Assembly (NCBI GenBank): GCA_036703315.1
Contig: DATNPH010000252.1
Coordinates: 1-10,983, forward strand
Direction of reading: 5' to 3'
Length of the DNA: 10,983 nucleotides
From: DATNPH01 sp036703315
GTDB lineage: Bacteria > Cyanobacteriota > Cyanobacteriia > Cyanobacteriales > Coleofasciculaceae
The translations under genes were made by a program, and so were the position numbers. Below, piece after piece: positions 1 to 6,590 of this stretch. Every line of letters begins with the position of its first letter. The first letter of the stretch is position 1. Below the pieces are notes generated by a model. It saw nothing but the letters and a program-made list of their open reading frames with translations, made no database searches and had not been told where the DNA came from.

Positions 1-2
1 TG

Positions 3-113
3 ACGGATAATATTTCGATTACTCCGGGTGTTATCTACCTGATTGCTCCGGGTCAGGATGCTGATAACCAAGATGCTGTGATTGGTACTCTCAGAACTAC
101 TTTCACTTTCTAG
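3..113 (+). CDS. C-terminal end of an OprB/SLH-type outer-membrane porin (partial)
   Basis: This reading frame is open from the window edge to a TAG stop at 111-113 and gives 36 residues ending in IGTLRTTFTF. The pattern (D-N-I-S-I-T-P-G, a short D/N-rich turn, then V-I-G-T-x-R-T-T-F-x-F) is what I know as the last two beta-strands of cyanobacterial OprB-family porins. These carry an N-terminal SLH domain and are often annotated as iron-uptake or carbohydrate porins. The terminal phenylalanine fits the outer-membrane beta-barrel sorting signal. The SLH domain and most of the barrel lie outside the window, so substrate preference cannot be judged. A strong terminator follows 47 bases after the stop, which suggests the transcript ends here. 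Family assignment from such a short tail is good but not certain. Confidence 0.75.
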   Translation, partial: TDNISITPGVIYLIAPGQDADNQDAVIGTLRTTFTF

Positions 114-160
114 AACTGTTAGCTGCAAAGCTACATAACAAAAATTACAACTGAGTATCA

Positions 161-185
161 AGCTCCGCCAAAAGCGGGGCTTTTT
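161..185 (+). terminator. Rho-independent terminator of the porin gene
   Basis: An 8-bp stem (AGCTCCGC with GCGGGGCT, one G-U pair) closes a 5-base loop and runs straight into TTTTT. It lies 47 bases downstream of the porin stop codon. Confidence 0.85.
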
Positions 186-206
186 ATCTAAGGAGGATTC
201 TTAGAT
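186..206 (+). promoter_or_regulatory. Hairpin displaying a Shine-Dalgarno sequence in its loop
   Basis: A perfect 7-base inverted repeat, ATCTAAG and CTTAGAT, flanks the loop GAGGATT. The Shine-Dalgarno-like AAGGAGG at 190-196 lies across the stem and loop, and the ATG at 205 begins inside the 3' arm. It directly follows the U-tract of the porin terminator. It could be a translational control hairpin for the small ORF at 205, or a chance or repeat-derived palindrome. There is no independent support. Confidence 0.3.
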
Positions 207-297
207 GCGCCCCATTACCCATTCCCCCTCCCTATTCCCCCTTCTCAATCCACTGCCAGGACGCGAAATGAAAAGATCCCATGAAATTTCTGACTAG
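205..297 (+). CDS. Possible 30-residue small ORF of unknown function
   Basis: An ATG at 205 lies 8 bases after a near-perfect Shine-Dalgarno (AAGGAGG) and opens a 30-codon frame ending in TAG at 295-297. The peptide begins MRPITHSPSLFPLL and ends KRSHEISD; it has no obvious transmembrane helix or known motif. Against it, the DNA at 209-245 is pyrimidine-rich low-complexity sequence of a type common in cyanobacterial intergenic repeats, and there is no visible promoter between the porin terminator and this ORF. The rest of the 114-417 gap (298-417) holds nothing I can recognise beyond the upstream region of the cyclase gene. Confidence 0.2.
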   Translation: MRPITHSPSLFPLLNPLPGREMKRSHEISD

Positions 298-417
298 ATT
301 GGATAAAGCGCCTGCAATACAAGGGTTCTGTCGAATTGAATAGAGATAGGTACTTAGGTTACCACTTTACTCAGTAGACTTTTGTGCTTCTACGACGCTT
401 CGCATTCTCAATGACAT

Positions 418-1779
418 ATGTTTACCAAAGAAAAAATTCTGACTTCGGAGCTAAAAGGACAACGCACACTCGCCGCGATCGTTTTCACAGATGTCGTTGG
501 CTATAGTGCCCTTATGGCAGCCAATGAAGAGTACACCCTGGATTTGCTCCGCCGGGACTTCCAACTCATGAAACAACTGTGTCAACGATTTGAAGGCAGA
601 GTGCTCAAAACTATTGGTGATGCCCTATTACTGTACTTCCCCAGTGCTGTTAAGGCTGTCAATTGTGCCCAAGAAATGCAATTAAACTTGGCGGAGATAG
701 CCGCTAAACTTGCTCCGGAGGATGTCCTCACCCATCGCATTGGCATTCATTTGGGAGATGTGTTTTTTAATGGCACCGATGTCATGGGAGATGGTGTCAA
801 CGTTGCAGCGCGACTGCAAGCTGAAGCACAACCAGGAGGTATTTGCCTTTCACAGACAGTCTACGAGGTGGTCAAAACTCCCCTATCGTTAAAAGCAACT
901 GATTTGGTGCCAAAGAAGTTAAAGAACATCCCAGAGTCAGTGTTAGTCTACCAAATTCCTCCAATCTACCCAACGCCCTTTACAACTCAATGGGAGAATC
1001 AAGATTCTATTAGCAATGAGTCTGAATCACTGATCTACTCATCTGGGCAATGGGTTTTGTTGGATGAGCACTTCTTTCAAATTGAAACCTATAGTCACAA
1101 TCCAGATGGTAAACTGACAATACAGATTCTTTCTAAGAGTGTTCAAGACGATGCTACACTCCAATCACTTCGACCATACCTAGAACAGTCACAGCTGATA
1201 AAATTTGCCTATCAAAATGATGGTCTGCTTGTCAAAATCAAGAGTATTGAAGCGGTATCAAGACAAGACTACCAAATCTGGACACTTACCCTTGAACCAA
1301 AACACCTCAAGACCGATGCTAATGCTCTTGAGCAAACTTACAAAGGTCGCAAGCAATTCTATTCTGTAGATGACATTGCTCAGTTGAAAGCAAGAAGGCT
1401 TTTACTCAATGACCCACCAAAGCTGCTGATGCTTCAGGATGCTCAGATGTTCTCTCCAGCCTTAGCAGAACGTGAAATGCTTGAGAACTTAATTAGAACC
1501 AGCAGTACCTCAGTTAGTGTTGAAGATTGTGTAATTCACTCTTTATATCCTATTGACAAAGATAAACCTAAGACGTTCTTAGAATTGGCGCGACTCAAAG
1601 CAATTTTCTTTTTGAAAGCGGCGGGTATTGTTGAACAAGTGCTGGAATTATCTCTGGGACCAATTTACGCCGATAAGGTGCATGTGCGGTTTCGCGGGAG
1701 AAGACGGCAGGTTTATTTGGATATTGAGCCAACGGTTATTGAAATAGAAGGCGATTGTCCTCTTGTCAGTGAAGTTTGA
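418..1779 (+). CDS. Class III adenylate/guanylate cyclase with a novel C-terminal region
   Basis: The protein (453 residues) starts with a class III nucleotidyl cyclase catalytic domain at about residues 16-180, which makes a cyclic nucleotide from an NTP. All expected active-site residues are visible: metal-binding Asp25 (FTDVVGYS) and Asp68 (KTIGDALLLYF), substrate-specifying Lys64 and Asp121, and transition-state Asn128 and Arg132 (NVAARL). The Lys/Asp pair is the adenine-selecting combination, so cAMP is the predicted product. There is no N-terminal sensor: the catalytic core begins almost at the start codon. Residues about 190-453 match no family I know. They look like two folded parts, about 205-305 (beta-rich) and about 330-450, which ends with a basic VRFRGRRRQVYLDIEP block. 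This half is presumably regulatory. The protein has no transmembrane segment, so it should be cytoplasmic. The ATG at 418 leaves the usual short lead before the first beta-strand, though no good ribosome binding site precedes it. Confidence 0.88.
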   Translation: MFTKEKILTSELKGQRTLAAIVFTDVVGYSALMAANEEYTLDLLRRDFQLMKQLCQRFEGRVLKTIGDALLLYFPSAVKAVNCAQEMQLNLAEIAAKLAPEDVLTHRIGIHLGDVFFNGTDVMGDGVNVAARLQAEAQPGGICLSQTVYEVVKTPLSLKATDLVPKKLKNIPESVLVYQIPPIYPTPFTTQWENQDSISNESESLIYSSGQWVLLDEHFFQIETYSHNPDGKLTIQILSKSVQDDATLQSLRPYLEQSQLIKFAYQNDGLLVKIKSIEAVSRQDYQIWTLTLEPKHLKTDANALEQTYKGRKQFYSVDDIAQLKARRLLLNDPPKLLMLQDAQMFSPALAEREMLENLIRTSSTSVSVEDCVIHSLYPIDKDKPKTFLELARLKAIFFLKAAGIVEQVLELSLGPIYADKVHVRFRGRRRQVYLDIEPTVIEIEGDCPLVSEV

Positions 1780-1808
1780 TGCAAATTTATTTATAAGTTT
1801 AATAGTTT

Positions 1809-2054
1809 TTAGCTAACCTCTTTCTTGAGATAGGGACGGAGCAATTTGTTCCATGACCTAACTAGCTGAGCATACTCTCCTCTACATCTTTTGAGTCTTG
1901 CACTGTCAAGACCTATTTTCTTAGCTAAATCGGGAAATCTTTGCGGCTCATCACCATATAGCAGACACACAATAGAATAGAACCGTTGTTGATCTAACGA
2001 AGGCTCATCCATAAACTGCCTTGTACCTGGAGAGGCTTTCCTAAGAATCCTCAA
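1809..2054 (-). pseudogene. Truncated DUF4344 (putative metallopeptidase) C-terminal fragment
   Basis: The frame gives about 80 residues. The block DEPSLDQQRFYSIVCLLYG, followed by R-C-R-x-E-Y-x-x-L-V-R-S-W-x-x-L-L-x-P-Y-L-K, matches what I remember of the C-terminus of DUF4344 proteins (DEHSLDQQRFYN..CW.YG; RC..EY....SW..LL). The rest of that family, including the metal-binding HExxH-type region, is absent: upstream sequence runs directly into the 3' end of the LpxB-related gene. The only start for the full length is a TTG at 2054, inside that gene and overlapping it by 14 bases; an internal ATG at codon 15 is the alternative. I read it as a remnant left by a deletion or rearrangement with its junction at about 2010-2040. 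A short translationally coupled gene is possible but less likely. Confidence 0.6.
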
Positions 2055-3315
2055 ACCGCTCCATTAAATGGTTAGCAATACGCTTGGCTGCTCCTGGCGA
2101 ACCCATGCGCTGAAAACCATTTTCTGCAATTAACTGTAACCAGTCTGGATCACGTAACAACTGTTGCACCACACTAGCAAGTTTGTCGGGTTGCTCCACT
2201 AAAATTACAGATGGTCCTAGTAAACGAGTTTGAGCTTCTGCAAAGGCAGGGGTAAATTGGGGACCTTTTCCGGGAATTATGAGCGCAGGTTTTCCCAATC
2301 CTATAAACTGTTCTGTCGCTGTTCCTGCCATCGCAATGCAGCAGTCGCCTTTGAGCAGGCAGAGGTTATAGTCGTCCTGCGTTAAAATCAGCGTGGCATT
2401 TTTTTGAGTAAATGTTAGAGCAGTTGGGTCATTGAGCTGAAGATTAGACCCAGTCGATTCAATCGGTTGCAGACGCCAGCCCCATGTTTCCAGAGTTTGG
2501 CGTAAAGGGTCAAGTTTTAATCCTGGAGCGATCGCACTTAAAAATAACAGCGATCGGTCAGGAAAAGTATTAAGTAATCCATTCACTGCCCGCACAATTA
2601 ACTGCCAGTTATCATAAGCTTCCGGTGCTCTAGAACCCGGCAAAAGCGTAACCACAAGCGATCGCTGCATTTCTTTCAATTCAGCGTCTGCTTCAAAAAA
2701 AATCGGTGCTGGGTGCTCTGGCGCAATCCCGTCCATCATGGGATTGCCCATATCAAACGCTGGAATTGACCATTGCTGTAATAACTCTGTTGTCAGCTTA
2801 TCTCTTGGAAAAACTGCCTTACAGCGTGGACGACTCATCAACCAGCGTTCCCAAGGATAATAAACCGATCCAGGCCAAGTTTCTCCGATTGGTCGATTTG
2901 GCAAAGATCCAGCTTCATCCCGCAAATAGTACTCAGATTTAGCGGTGCCGACAAAGGCATAGGGTGCCCCACTCAACCAAGCAAATAACAGTGGGATAAT
3001 ATCTCCCACCGCTAGAATGACACCTCCTTTTTTGCTCCAGCGGCGGACAGCTTTAAATTGCGCCAAAGTCAGTTGCAGTAAGCCACCTCGCAAATCTCGC
3101 AATAACTGACGCCCTTCCATATAGATAAAGCCACCAGAAGGCATCGTCTGTACTGGGCCAATAATCGGGACATCCAGTTGGGTATACGCTCGTCCTTCAC
3201 CTACTAACGGCAAAGCTACCAGTTCTGGTGCAGCGGGGTGATGCTGTAATTCCTGGAAAATTCGGACGGCAATAACATCCTCTCCATGACCATTGCTGAG
3301 GCAGAGCAGCTTCAT
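2041..3315 (-). CDS. Lipid-A-disaccharide synthase-related protein (TIGR03492-type)
   Basis: This 424-residue protein belongs to the LpxB-related family found in cyanobacteria and some other phyla, a relative of the GT-B glycosyltransferases LpxB and MurG. The N-terminal LCLSNGHGEDVIA is the family hallmark. Further signs are GDIIPLLFAWLSGAPYAFVG in the N-terminal half, a GNPMMDG turn between lobes, VTLLPGSR, equivalent to the LLPGSR motif of LpxB, and AMAGTATEQFIGLGKPALII in the C-terminal nucleotide-sugar site. It has the full length of the family and no clear transmembrane helix; LpxB-like enzymes are peripheral on the inner membrane. The actual donor and acceptor of this subfamily are not established, so it should not be called lpxB. 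It lies divergent to the Omp85 gene across about 270 bases, a shared envelope-biogenesis setting. No good Shine-Dalgarno precedes the ATG. Confidence 0.85.
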   Translation of the reverse strand: MKLLCLSNGHGEDVIAVRIFQELQHHPAAPELVALPLVGEGRAYTQLDVPIIGPVQTMPSGGFIYMEGRQLLRDLRGGLLQLTLAQFKAVRRWSKKGGVILAVGDIIPLLFAWLSGAPYAFVGTAKSEYYLRDEAGSLPNRPIGETWPGSVYYPWERWLMSRPRCKAVFPRDKLTTELLQQWSIPAFDMGNPMMDGIAPEHPAPIFFEADAELKEMQRSLVVTLLPGSRAPEAYDNWQLIVRAVNGLLNTFPDRSLLFLSAIAPGLKLDPLRQTLETWGWRLQPIESTGSNLQLNDPTALTFTQKNATLILTQDDYNLCLLKGDCCIAMAGTATEQFIGLGKPALIIPGKGPQFTPAFAEAQTRLLGPSVILVEQPDKLASVVQQLLRDPDWLQLIAENGFQRMGSPGAAKRIANHLMERFEDS

Positions 3316-3574
3316 ATATGGGTGATTAATTAACTTCAGTAGGGACGAATGAACTACAGTAACCCCCCTCCTTGTAATAAGGAAAGAGAGTTTACTTAAT
3401 TCAGAAAACTTTAATACAAATTAACTGAATATGTGGAAGTTTCTGGGATTTTCCAAAGCTTAGAGTCGCTGAGTGTGGCAGATACAGATGTGGCACAGCC
3501 TGTGGAACTTGACCCTGGTAGCAACGGTCTCGTTAAACAAAAGCCAACAATTTTTAACAAAGCTGACTAGCGAT

Positions 3575-3578
3575 GAGG
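3575..3578 (+). promoter_or_regulatory. Ribosome binding site deciding the Omp85 start
   Basis: GAGG lies 8 bases before the ATG at 3587. The peptide from that ATG begins immediately with a classical signal sequence, which favours it over the in-frame GTG at 3473. Confidence 0.6.
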
Positions 3579-3586
3579 CTACTTTT

Positions 3587-5695
3587 ATGCTGAACAGAGC
3601 TATTGCAATTTCCACATTAGCAGTCCTCGTGGCTGGGGAGTTAACCCACCAAGCCCTCGCCAGTCCCGATCTCACGACTTCCACGCCGAAACCTGCTGCT
3701 AACAACTATGTAGTTCCTGTTGGGGCATCCTCGGTACCCCAGTCAACAGGCGCAATCACTCCACCCCAAGTTGTTGTAACACCACAGTCTGTCCAGACCA
3801 CTCAAAAGCCTGTAACTGCAAGTACTTCTACCTCATCAGCGCAGTCAAGCCAAACACCTACTCAAGCGACCAGCACGACCAATGTGGTGGTTCCCACAGC
3901 GTCACAGTCTCCACAGCCAGCGAGAACCCCTGTTACCTCAACAAACCAATCCCCTGTAACTCCTGCCCAATCTACCAATACCAATGATTTAGCGGTCACC
4001 GCCACAGGTGTTCAGGTCACAGGTGTCACGGAGGAATTGCAACAAATTGTCTTGAAAACCATTCGTACTCGTCCTGGCAGTGCCACCAATCAAAGCCAGC
4101 TGAATGACGATATCGCGGCAATTTTAAACACAGGTTTCTTTTCCGACGCCCGTGTGACGAGTTCCAAAAACCAAGATGGGGTAAACGTCGTCTTCCAAGT
4201 GCAACCGACAGTGGTGCGATCGTTCCAACTTTCCGGTAACAAAGTTCTCCCCCCAGCCATTGCCAATGACTTCTTCCAATCCCAAATAGGACAACCAATT
4301 AGCCTGACAGCCCTTCGCCAAGGTGCCGAACAGGTGAGCAAATGGTATAAGGATAACGGTTATACACTGGCACAAGTGATAGCCGCACGACCCGATCGCA
4401 ATGGTGTTGTCACGATTGATGTGGCAGAGGGTGTCATCGGCGACATCAATGTCCGCTTCCTTGATAAAGAAGGTAAGCCAACTCAGGGGCGTACCAAGGA
4501 AGACTTCATCAAGCGTGAGTTAAAACTGAAACCCGGTCAAGTATTCCGTGTGGATGTAGCGCAGCAGGACTTGCAACAGCTGTATCAACTGGGGCTATTT
4601 GACAACGCGAATATCGCCCTAAATGGCGACTCTAGAAAAGTAAATCTTACCTACGAACTCATCGAACGACCTGCCCGTGCCGTCAATGCGGGGGGTGGCT
4701 ACAGTACTGATTCCGGTCTTTTCGGCACAATTAGCTACAAAGACGTCAATTTAGGCGGCACTAATCAGCAAGTTGGACTCAATCTCCAGGTTGGTACCCG
4801 TGACTTCCTGTTTGACGGCAATTACACTAACCCTTATCGTGAGAGCGACCCAAATCGACCGGGTTACAGCGTTGACGTGTTTCGGCGGCGATCGCTATCT
4901 CAAACCTTCAACAATGATATTGGCTTAGCCAATGGTGACCAACCCCGCGAAGCACAGATTGGTGCTGGTGTCACGTTGAGCAAACCAGTGGGAGATTGGG
5001 ATGGCTCAGTAGGTGTAAACTACACTCGCACCAGCATCCGCGATAGCAACGGTAATATTACTCCAACCGATAAACAGGGTAATCCCCTCTCCTTAAGCGG
5101 CACGGGTGTTGACGACTTATTTGCCGTTACCGCTGGAGTCAGCAAAGATCGGCGCGACAATCCCATCAATCCCACCCAAGGTTCCATTGTCAGTCTCACT
5201 ACATCACAGTCGATACCAATAGGTAACGGCAGTATTTTGATGAACCAGGTGAAGGCAAACTACTCTGAGTACACACCCGTCAATTTGTTCGGCGGTAAAA
5301 ACCCAGAAGTGCTGGCGTTTAATGTCCAGGGTGGCACAACAATTGGCGACTTACCGCCTTACATGGCGTTCAACCTGGGCGGTATTAATTCTGTGCGGGG
5401 GTATGGGACGGGTGATGTGGCTAGTGGTCGCAGCTATGTGTTGGCATCCGCTGAGTATCGCATCCCCATCTTCAAGCCAGTAGGCGCTGTCCTATTTGCT
5501 GACTTTGGTTCTGACTTAGGGACTGGCAACAGTGTACCGGGAGAACCAGGAGTCGTGCGCGGTAAGCCAGGAACTGGATTAGGTTACGGTGCTGGCTTAC
5601 GGATAAACTCACCCATTGGAATCATTCGTGCTGACTACGGTTTCAATGACCAAGGTGGTAGCCAACTCCAGTTTGGTCTGGGTCAACGGTTCTAA
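3587..5695 (+). CDS. bamA: Omp85/BamA outer-membrane protein assembly factor
   Basis: Omp85 proteins fold and insert beta-barrel proteins into the outer membrane. From the ATG at 3587 the protein has 702 residues. A signal peptide covers residues 1-25 (cleavage predicted after ALA). A long Pro/Ser/Thr/Gln-rich linker spans about 26-133. Three POTRA domains lie at about 134-208, 209-284 and 285-362, the number usual for cyanobacteria. A 16-strand barrel follows to the end, with the diagnostic VRGY of loop L6 at residues 603-606 and a C-terminal GQRF with the terminal aromatic. The frame is open upstream to a GTG at 3473 (740 residues), but that would bury the signal peptide. In the heterocystous strains I know, one omp85 copy precedes lpxC-fabZ-lpxA-lpxB. 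Here a dead transposon follows instead, so this may be a paralogue or a separated locus. The symbol is a family-level call. Confidence 0.93.
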   Translation: MLNRAIAISTLAVLVAGELTHQALASPDLTTSTPKPAANNYVVPVGASSVPQSTGAITPPQVVVTPQSVQTTQKPVTASTSTSSAQSSQTPTQATSTTNVVVPTASQSPQPARTPVTSTNQSPVTPAQSTNTNDLAVTATGVQVTGVTEELQQIVLKTIRTRPGSATNQSQLNDDIAAILNTGFFSDARVTSSKNQDGVNVVFQVQPTVVRSFQLSGNKVLPPAIANDFFQSQIGQPISLTALRQGAEQVSKWYKDNGYTLAQVIAARPDRNGVVTIDVAEGVIGDINVRFLDKEGKPTQGRTKEDFIKRELKLKPGQVFRVDVAQQDLQQLYQLGLFDNANIALNGDSRKVNLTYELIERPARAVNAGGGYSTDSGLFGTISYKDVNLGGTNQQVGLNLQVGTRDFLFDGNYTNPYRESDPNRPGYSVDVFRRRSLSQTFNNDIGLANGDQPREAQIGAGVTLSKPVGDWDGSVGVNYTRTSIRDSNGNITPTDKQGNPLSLSGTGVDDLFAVTAGVSKDRRDNPINPTQGSIVSLTTSQSIPIGNGSILMNQVKANYSEYTPVNLFGGKNPEVLAFNVQGGTTIGDLPPYMAFNLGGINSVRGYGTGDVASGRSYVLASAEYRIPIFKPVGAVLFADFGSDLGTGNSVPGEPGVVRGKPGTGLGYGAGLRINSPIGIIRADYGFNDQGGSQLQFGLGQRF

Positions 5696-5714
5696 GCGCT
5701 TGGTGGAGTGCGGT

Positions 5715-5860
5715 TTGACACTCCCATGTCTCAAAACATGGGATTCTTAGGTCTATTACCCAACTTCTGAAAGAAGTTGGGTGTTCACTAAGTTAAGGGG
5801 ACAGACAAGAGACCCCACTCTCTAAAACAGATTCAGTCATTACAACTGAATCTTCTTTTA
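5715..5860 (-). ncRNA. Possible TnpB guide-RNA (omega/reRNA) scaffold remnant
   Basis: In TnpB elements the right end and the 3' part of tnpB encode a structured RNA that ends at the element boundary and takes its guide from flanking DNA. Here, reading on the minus strand, there are three stems: 5829-5853 (AGATTCAGT with ACTGAATCT), 5758-5782 (ACCCAACTTC with GAAGTTGGGT, perfect 10 bp) and the terminal hairpin 5723-5742. The guide would be copied from 5695-5714, the bases just after the Omp85 stop. Structure and position fit the model. Expression, and any protein partner encoded elsewhere, are unknown. Confidence 0.35.
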
Positions 5861-6060
5861 AGCTCTAGAGAGCATGTTCTACCCACCCATATACCAATAT
5901 TTATGGATGCATTCCAGTCGGAATGACATTGGAAGCCGCATCTTGGACAAGAGAATTGATGTTTGTGTCTCTTGCCAATGGCACCACAATTGCAACACGT
6001 TTTACTGGTGTATGCTGCTGAGACTTTTTGTACCGGAATGCCCTTGAGTGCTGCTGAAGT
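5833..6060 (-). pseudogene. tnpB: tnpB fragment: zinc ribbon and last RuvC motif
   Basis: On the minus strand the frame ending in TGA at 5833-5835 reads LKGIPVQKVSAAYTSKTC, then C-N-C-G, and later C-P-R-C-G. This is the TnpB C-terminal pattern: a G-I-x-V lead, T-S-K-T-C-x-x-C-G, the second CxxC of the zinc ribbon, and D-W-N-A-S-I-N-I. The Asp of the last block is the third RuvC catalytic residue. The four cysteines and this Asp are intact, so this end is little decayed. The open frame extends back to an in-frame TAG at 6121-6123 without any ATG, and residues before about 6060 do not look like TnpB. The first roughly 300 residues of a normal protein, with the other RuvC acidic residues, are therefore lost. 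It is a 5'-truncated pseudogene. Confidence 0.8.
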
Positions 6061-6143
6061 GCGTGGGCTTTCACCATCGCTTATCTGTAAGGAGGAGAGT
6101 AAGTTGTAGGGTGGGCATTGCTAGCCTTGTGTCTTGGTGTCAG

Positions 6144-6252
6144 GTCGTAGGTGGTAGGTTTTAGGGAAAAGCCAGACCGAGATGCGTGAAAAATTAGGGT
6201 TCTAAGTTCCTGGCAAAGCTTTCTGGCTCCCTATCACCTAAAACCTAAAACC
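6144..6252. repeat. Imperfect inverted repeat of AGGTTTTAGG-type sequence
   Basis: Bases 6144-6175 (a GGTGGTAGGTTTTAGGG core followed by GCCAG) and 6223-6252 (CTGGCTCCC followed by two CCTAAAACC-like units) are rough reverse complements around a 47-base spacer. The A/C-rich arm resembles short repeats common in cyanobacterial intergenic DNA. Between the TnpB fragment and 6291 I see no gene. Confidence 0.4.
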
Positions 6253-6291
6253 TTGGAGTTAAGTTTGGGGTTGTGGCAAGGGAGTTTTTGA

Positions 6292-6483
6292 GGTATTGAT
6301 CGCCTGTGGTTGCGATGGATGACAACACACAGAGAGTTGATTCCTATCCCCAGTGAGGAAGCGACTGTGGCTGAGCAACGAGCGATCACAGCTGAGCAAG
6401 AAGCAGCCGAAGCTAGGCAACGAGCAGAACGATTGGCGGGCTTTCTTCCCTTCTGCCTCCTGCCTTCTGCCTTCTTGCACTAG
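6292..6483 (+). pseudogene. C-terminal fragment resembling a Uma2-family protein
   Basis: The frame after an in-frame TGA (6289-6291) reads RLWLRWMTTHRELIPIPSEE, then an Ala/Glu/Gln/Arg-rich stretch (AEQRAITAEQEAAEARQRAERLAGFL), and stops at TAG 6481-6483. Uma2-family proteins (DUF820, PD-(D/E)XK nuclease fold), abundant in cyanobacteria, end with L-R-W-x-x-x-x-G-x-L-I-P-T-P-E-E followed by a coiled coil of repeated R-A-E-x-E-R-Q units, which is the same arrangement. The whole nuclease fold is missing, and after RAERLAGFL the normal ending is replaced by TTCTGCC-type heptamer repeats. An ATG at 6319 would allow a 54-residue peptide, but nothing suggests it is made. Confidence 0.5.
6451..6478 (+). 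repeat. Heptamer short tandem repeat (TTCTGCC-type, four units)
   Basis: The four consecutive 7-base units are TTCTGCC, TCCTGCC, TTCTGCC and TTCTTGC. This is a classic cyanobacterial short tandemly repeated repetitive sequence. Related GGCAGAAG blocks occur at 8284-8293 and (as CTTCTGCC) at 8243-8250 and near 8450. Confidence 0.8.
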
Positions 6484-6541
6484 CGTATCGCTATACCGTT
6501 TTACTAATTCCAGTCAATTGTGAGTTAAAGTGGGGAGTTGA

Positions 6542-6589
6542 TTGCGATGGGCAAAGCCTTCATATACGAAACCGGGAGCTTAATCGCAA
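6542..6589. repeat. Inverted repeat upstream of the kinase gene
   Basis: TTGCGAT (6542-6548) and ATCGCAA (6583-6589) are perfect 7-base complements enclosing 34 bases, within which GGC-AAA-GCC forms a further small hairpin. It lies just upstream of the suggested kinase promoter and could be a binding site or an RNA structure. There is no further evidence of function. Confidence 0.35.
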
Positions 6590-6590
6590 C

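Larger units (their letters stand above)
5715..6060 (-). mobile_element. Remnant of an IS200/IS605-type (TnpB) element, right end preserved
   Basis: The remnant contains the 3' end of tnpB and, 90 bases beyond its stop, a structured end. Read on the minus strand, this end is TAAGAATCCCATG, a loop, then CATGGGAGTGTCAA. A 7-bp hairpin (5723-5729 with 5736-5742) between AGAAT and GTGTCAA is the form I know for right ends of cyanobacterial and other IS605-group elements. The outer boundary is placed at 5715, only 19 bases after the Omp85 stop codon. No tnpA and no left end are visible, and the 5' part of tnpB is missing, so the element cannot move by itself. The 6060 limit is where similarity fades, not a defined end. 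Confidence 0.65.

Noticed and set aside
4026..4375. Three overlapping minus-strand ORFs of 83-90 codons within the Omp85 gene
   Set aside because: They are antisense shadows of a conserved POTRA coding region, with no motifs of their own.
6451..6478. Heptamer arrays considered as a CRISPR array
   Set aside because: The units are 7 bases with no spacers, and no cas gene is present in the window.
6259..6480. 73-codon minus-strand ORF beginning QEGRRQEAEGKKA
   Set aside because: It is the translation of the reverse complement of the heptamer repeats and of the Uma2-like fragment; it is not a gene.
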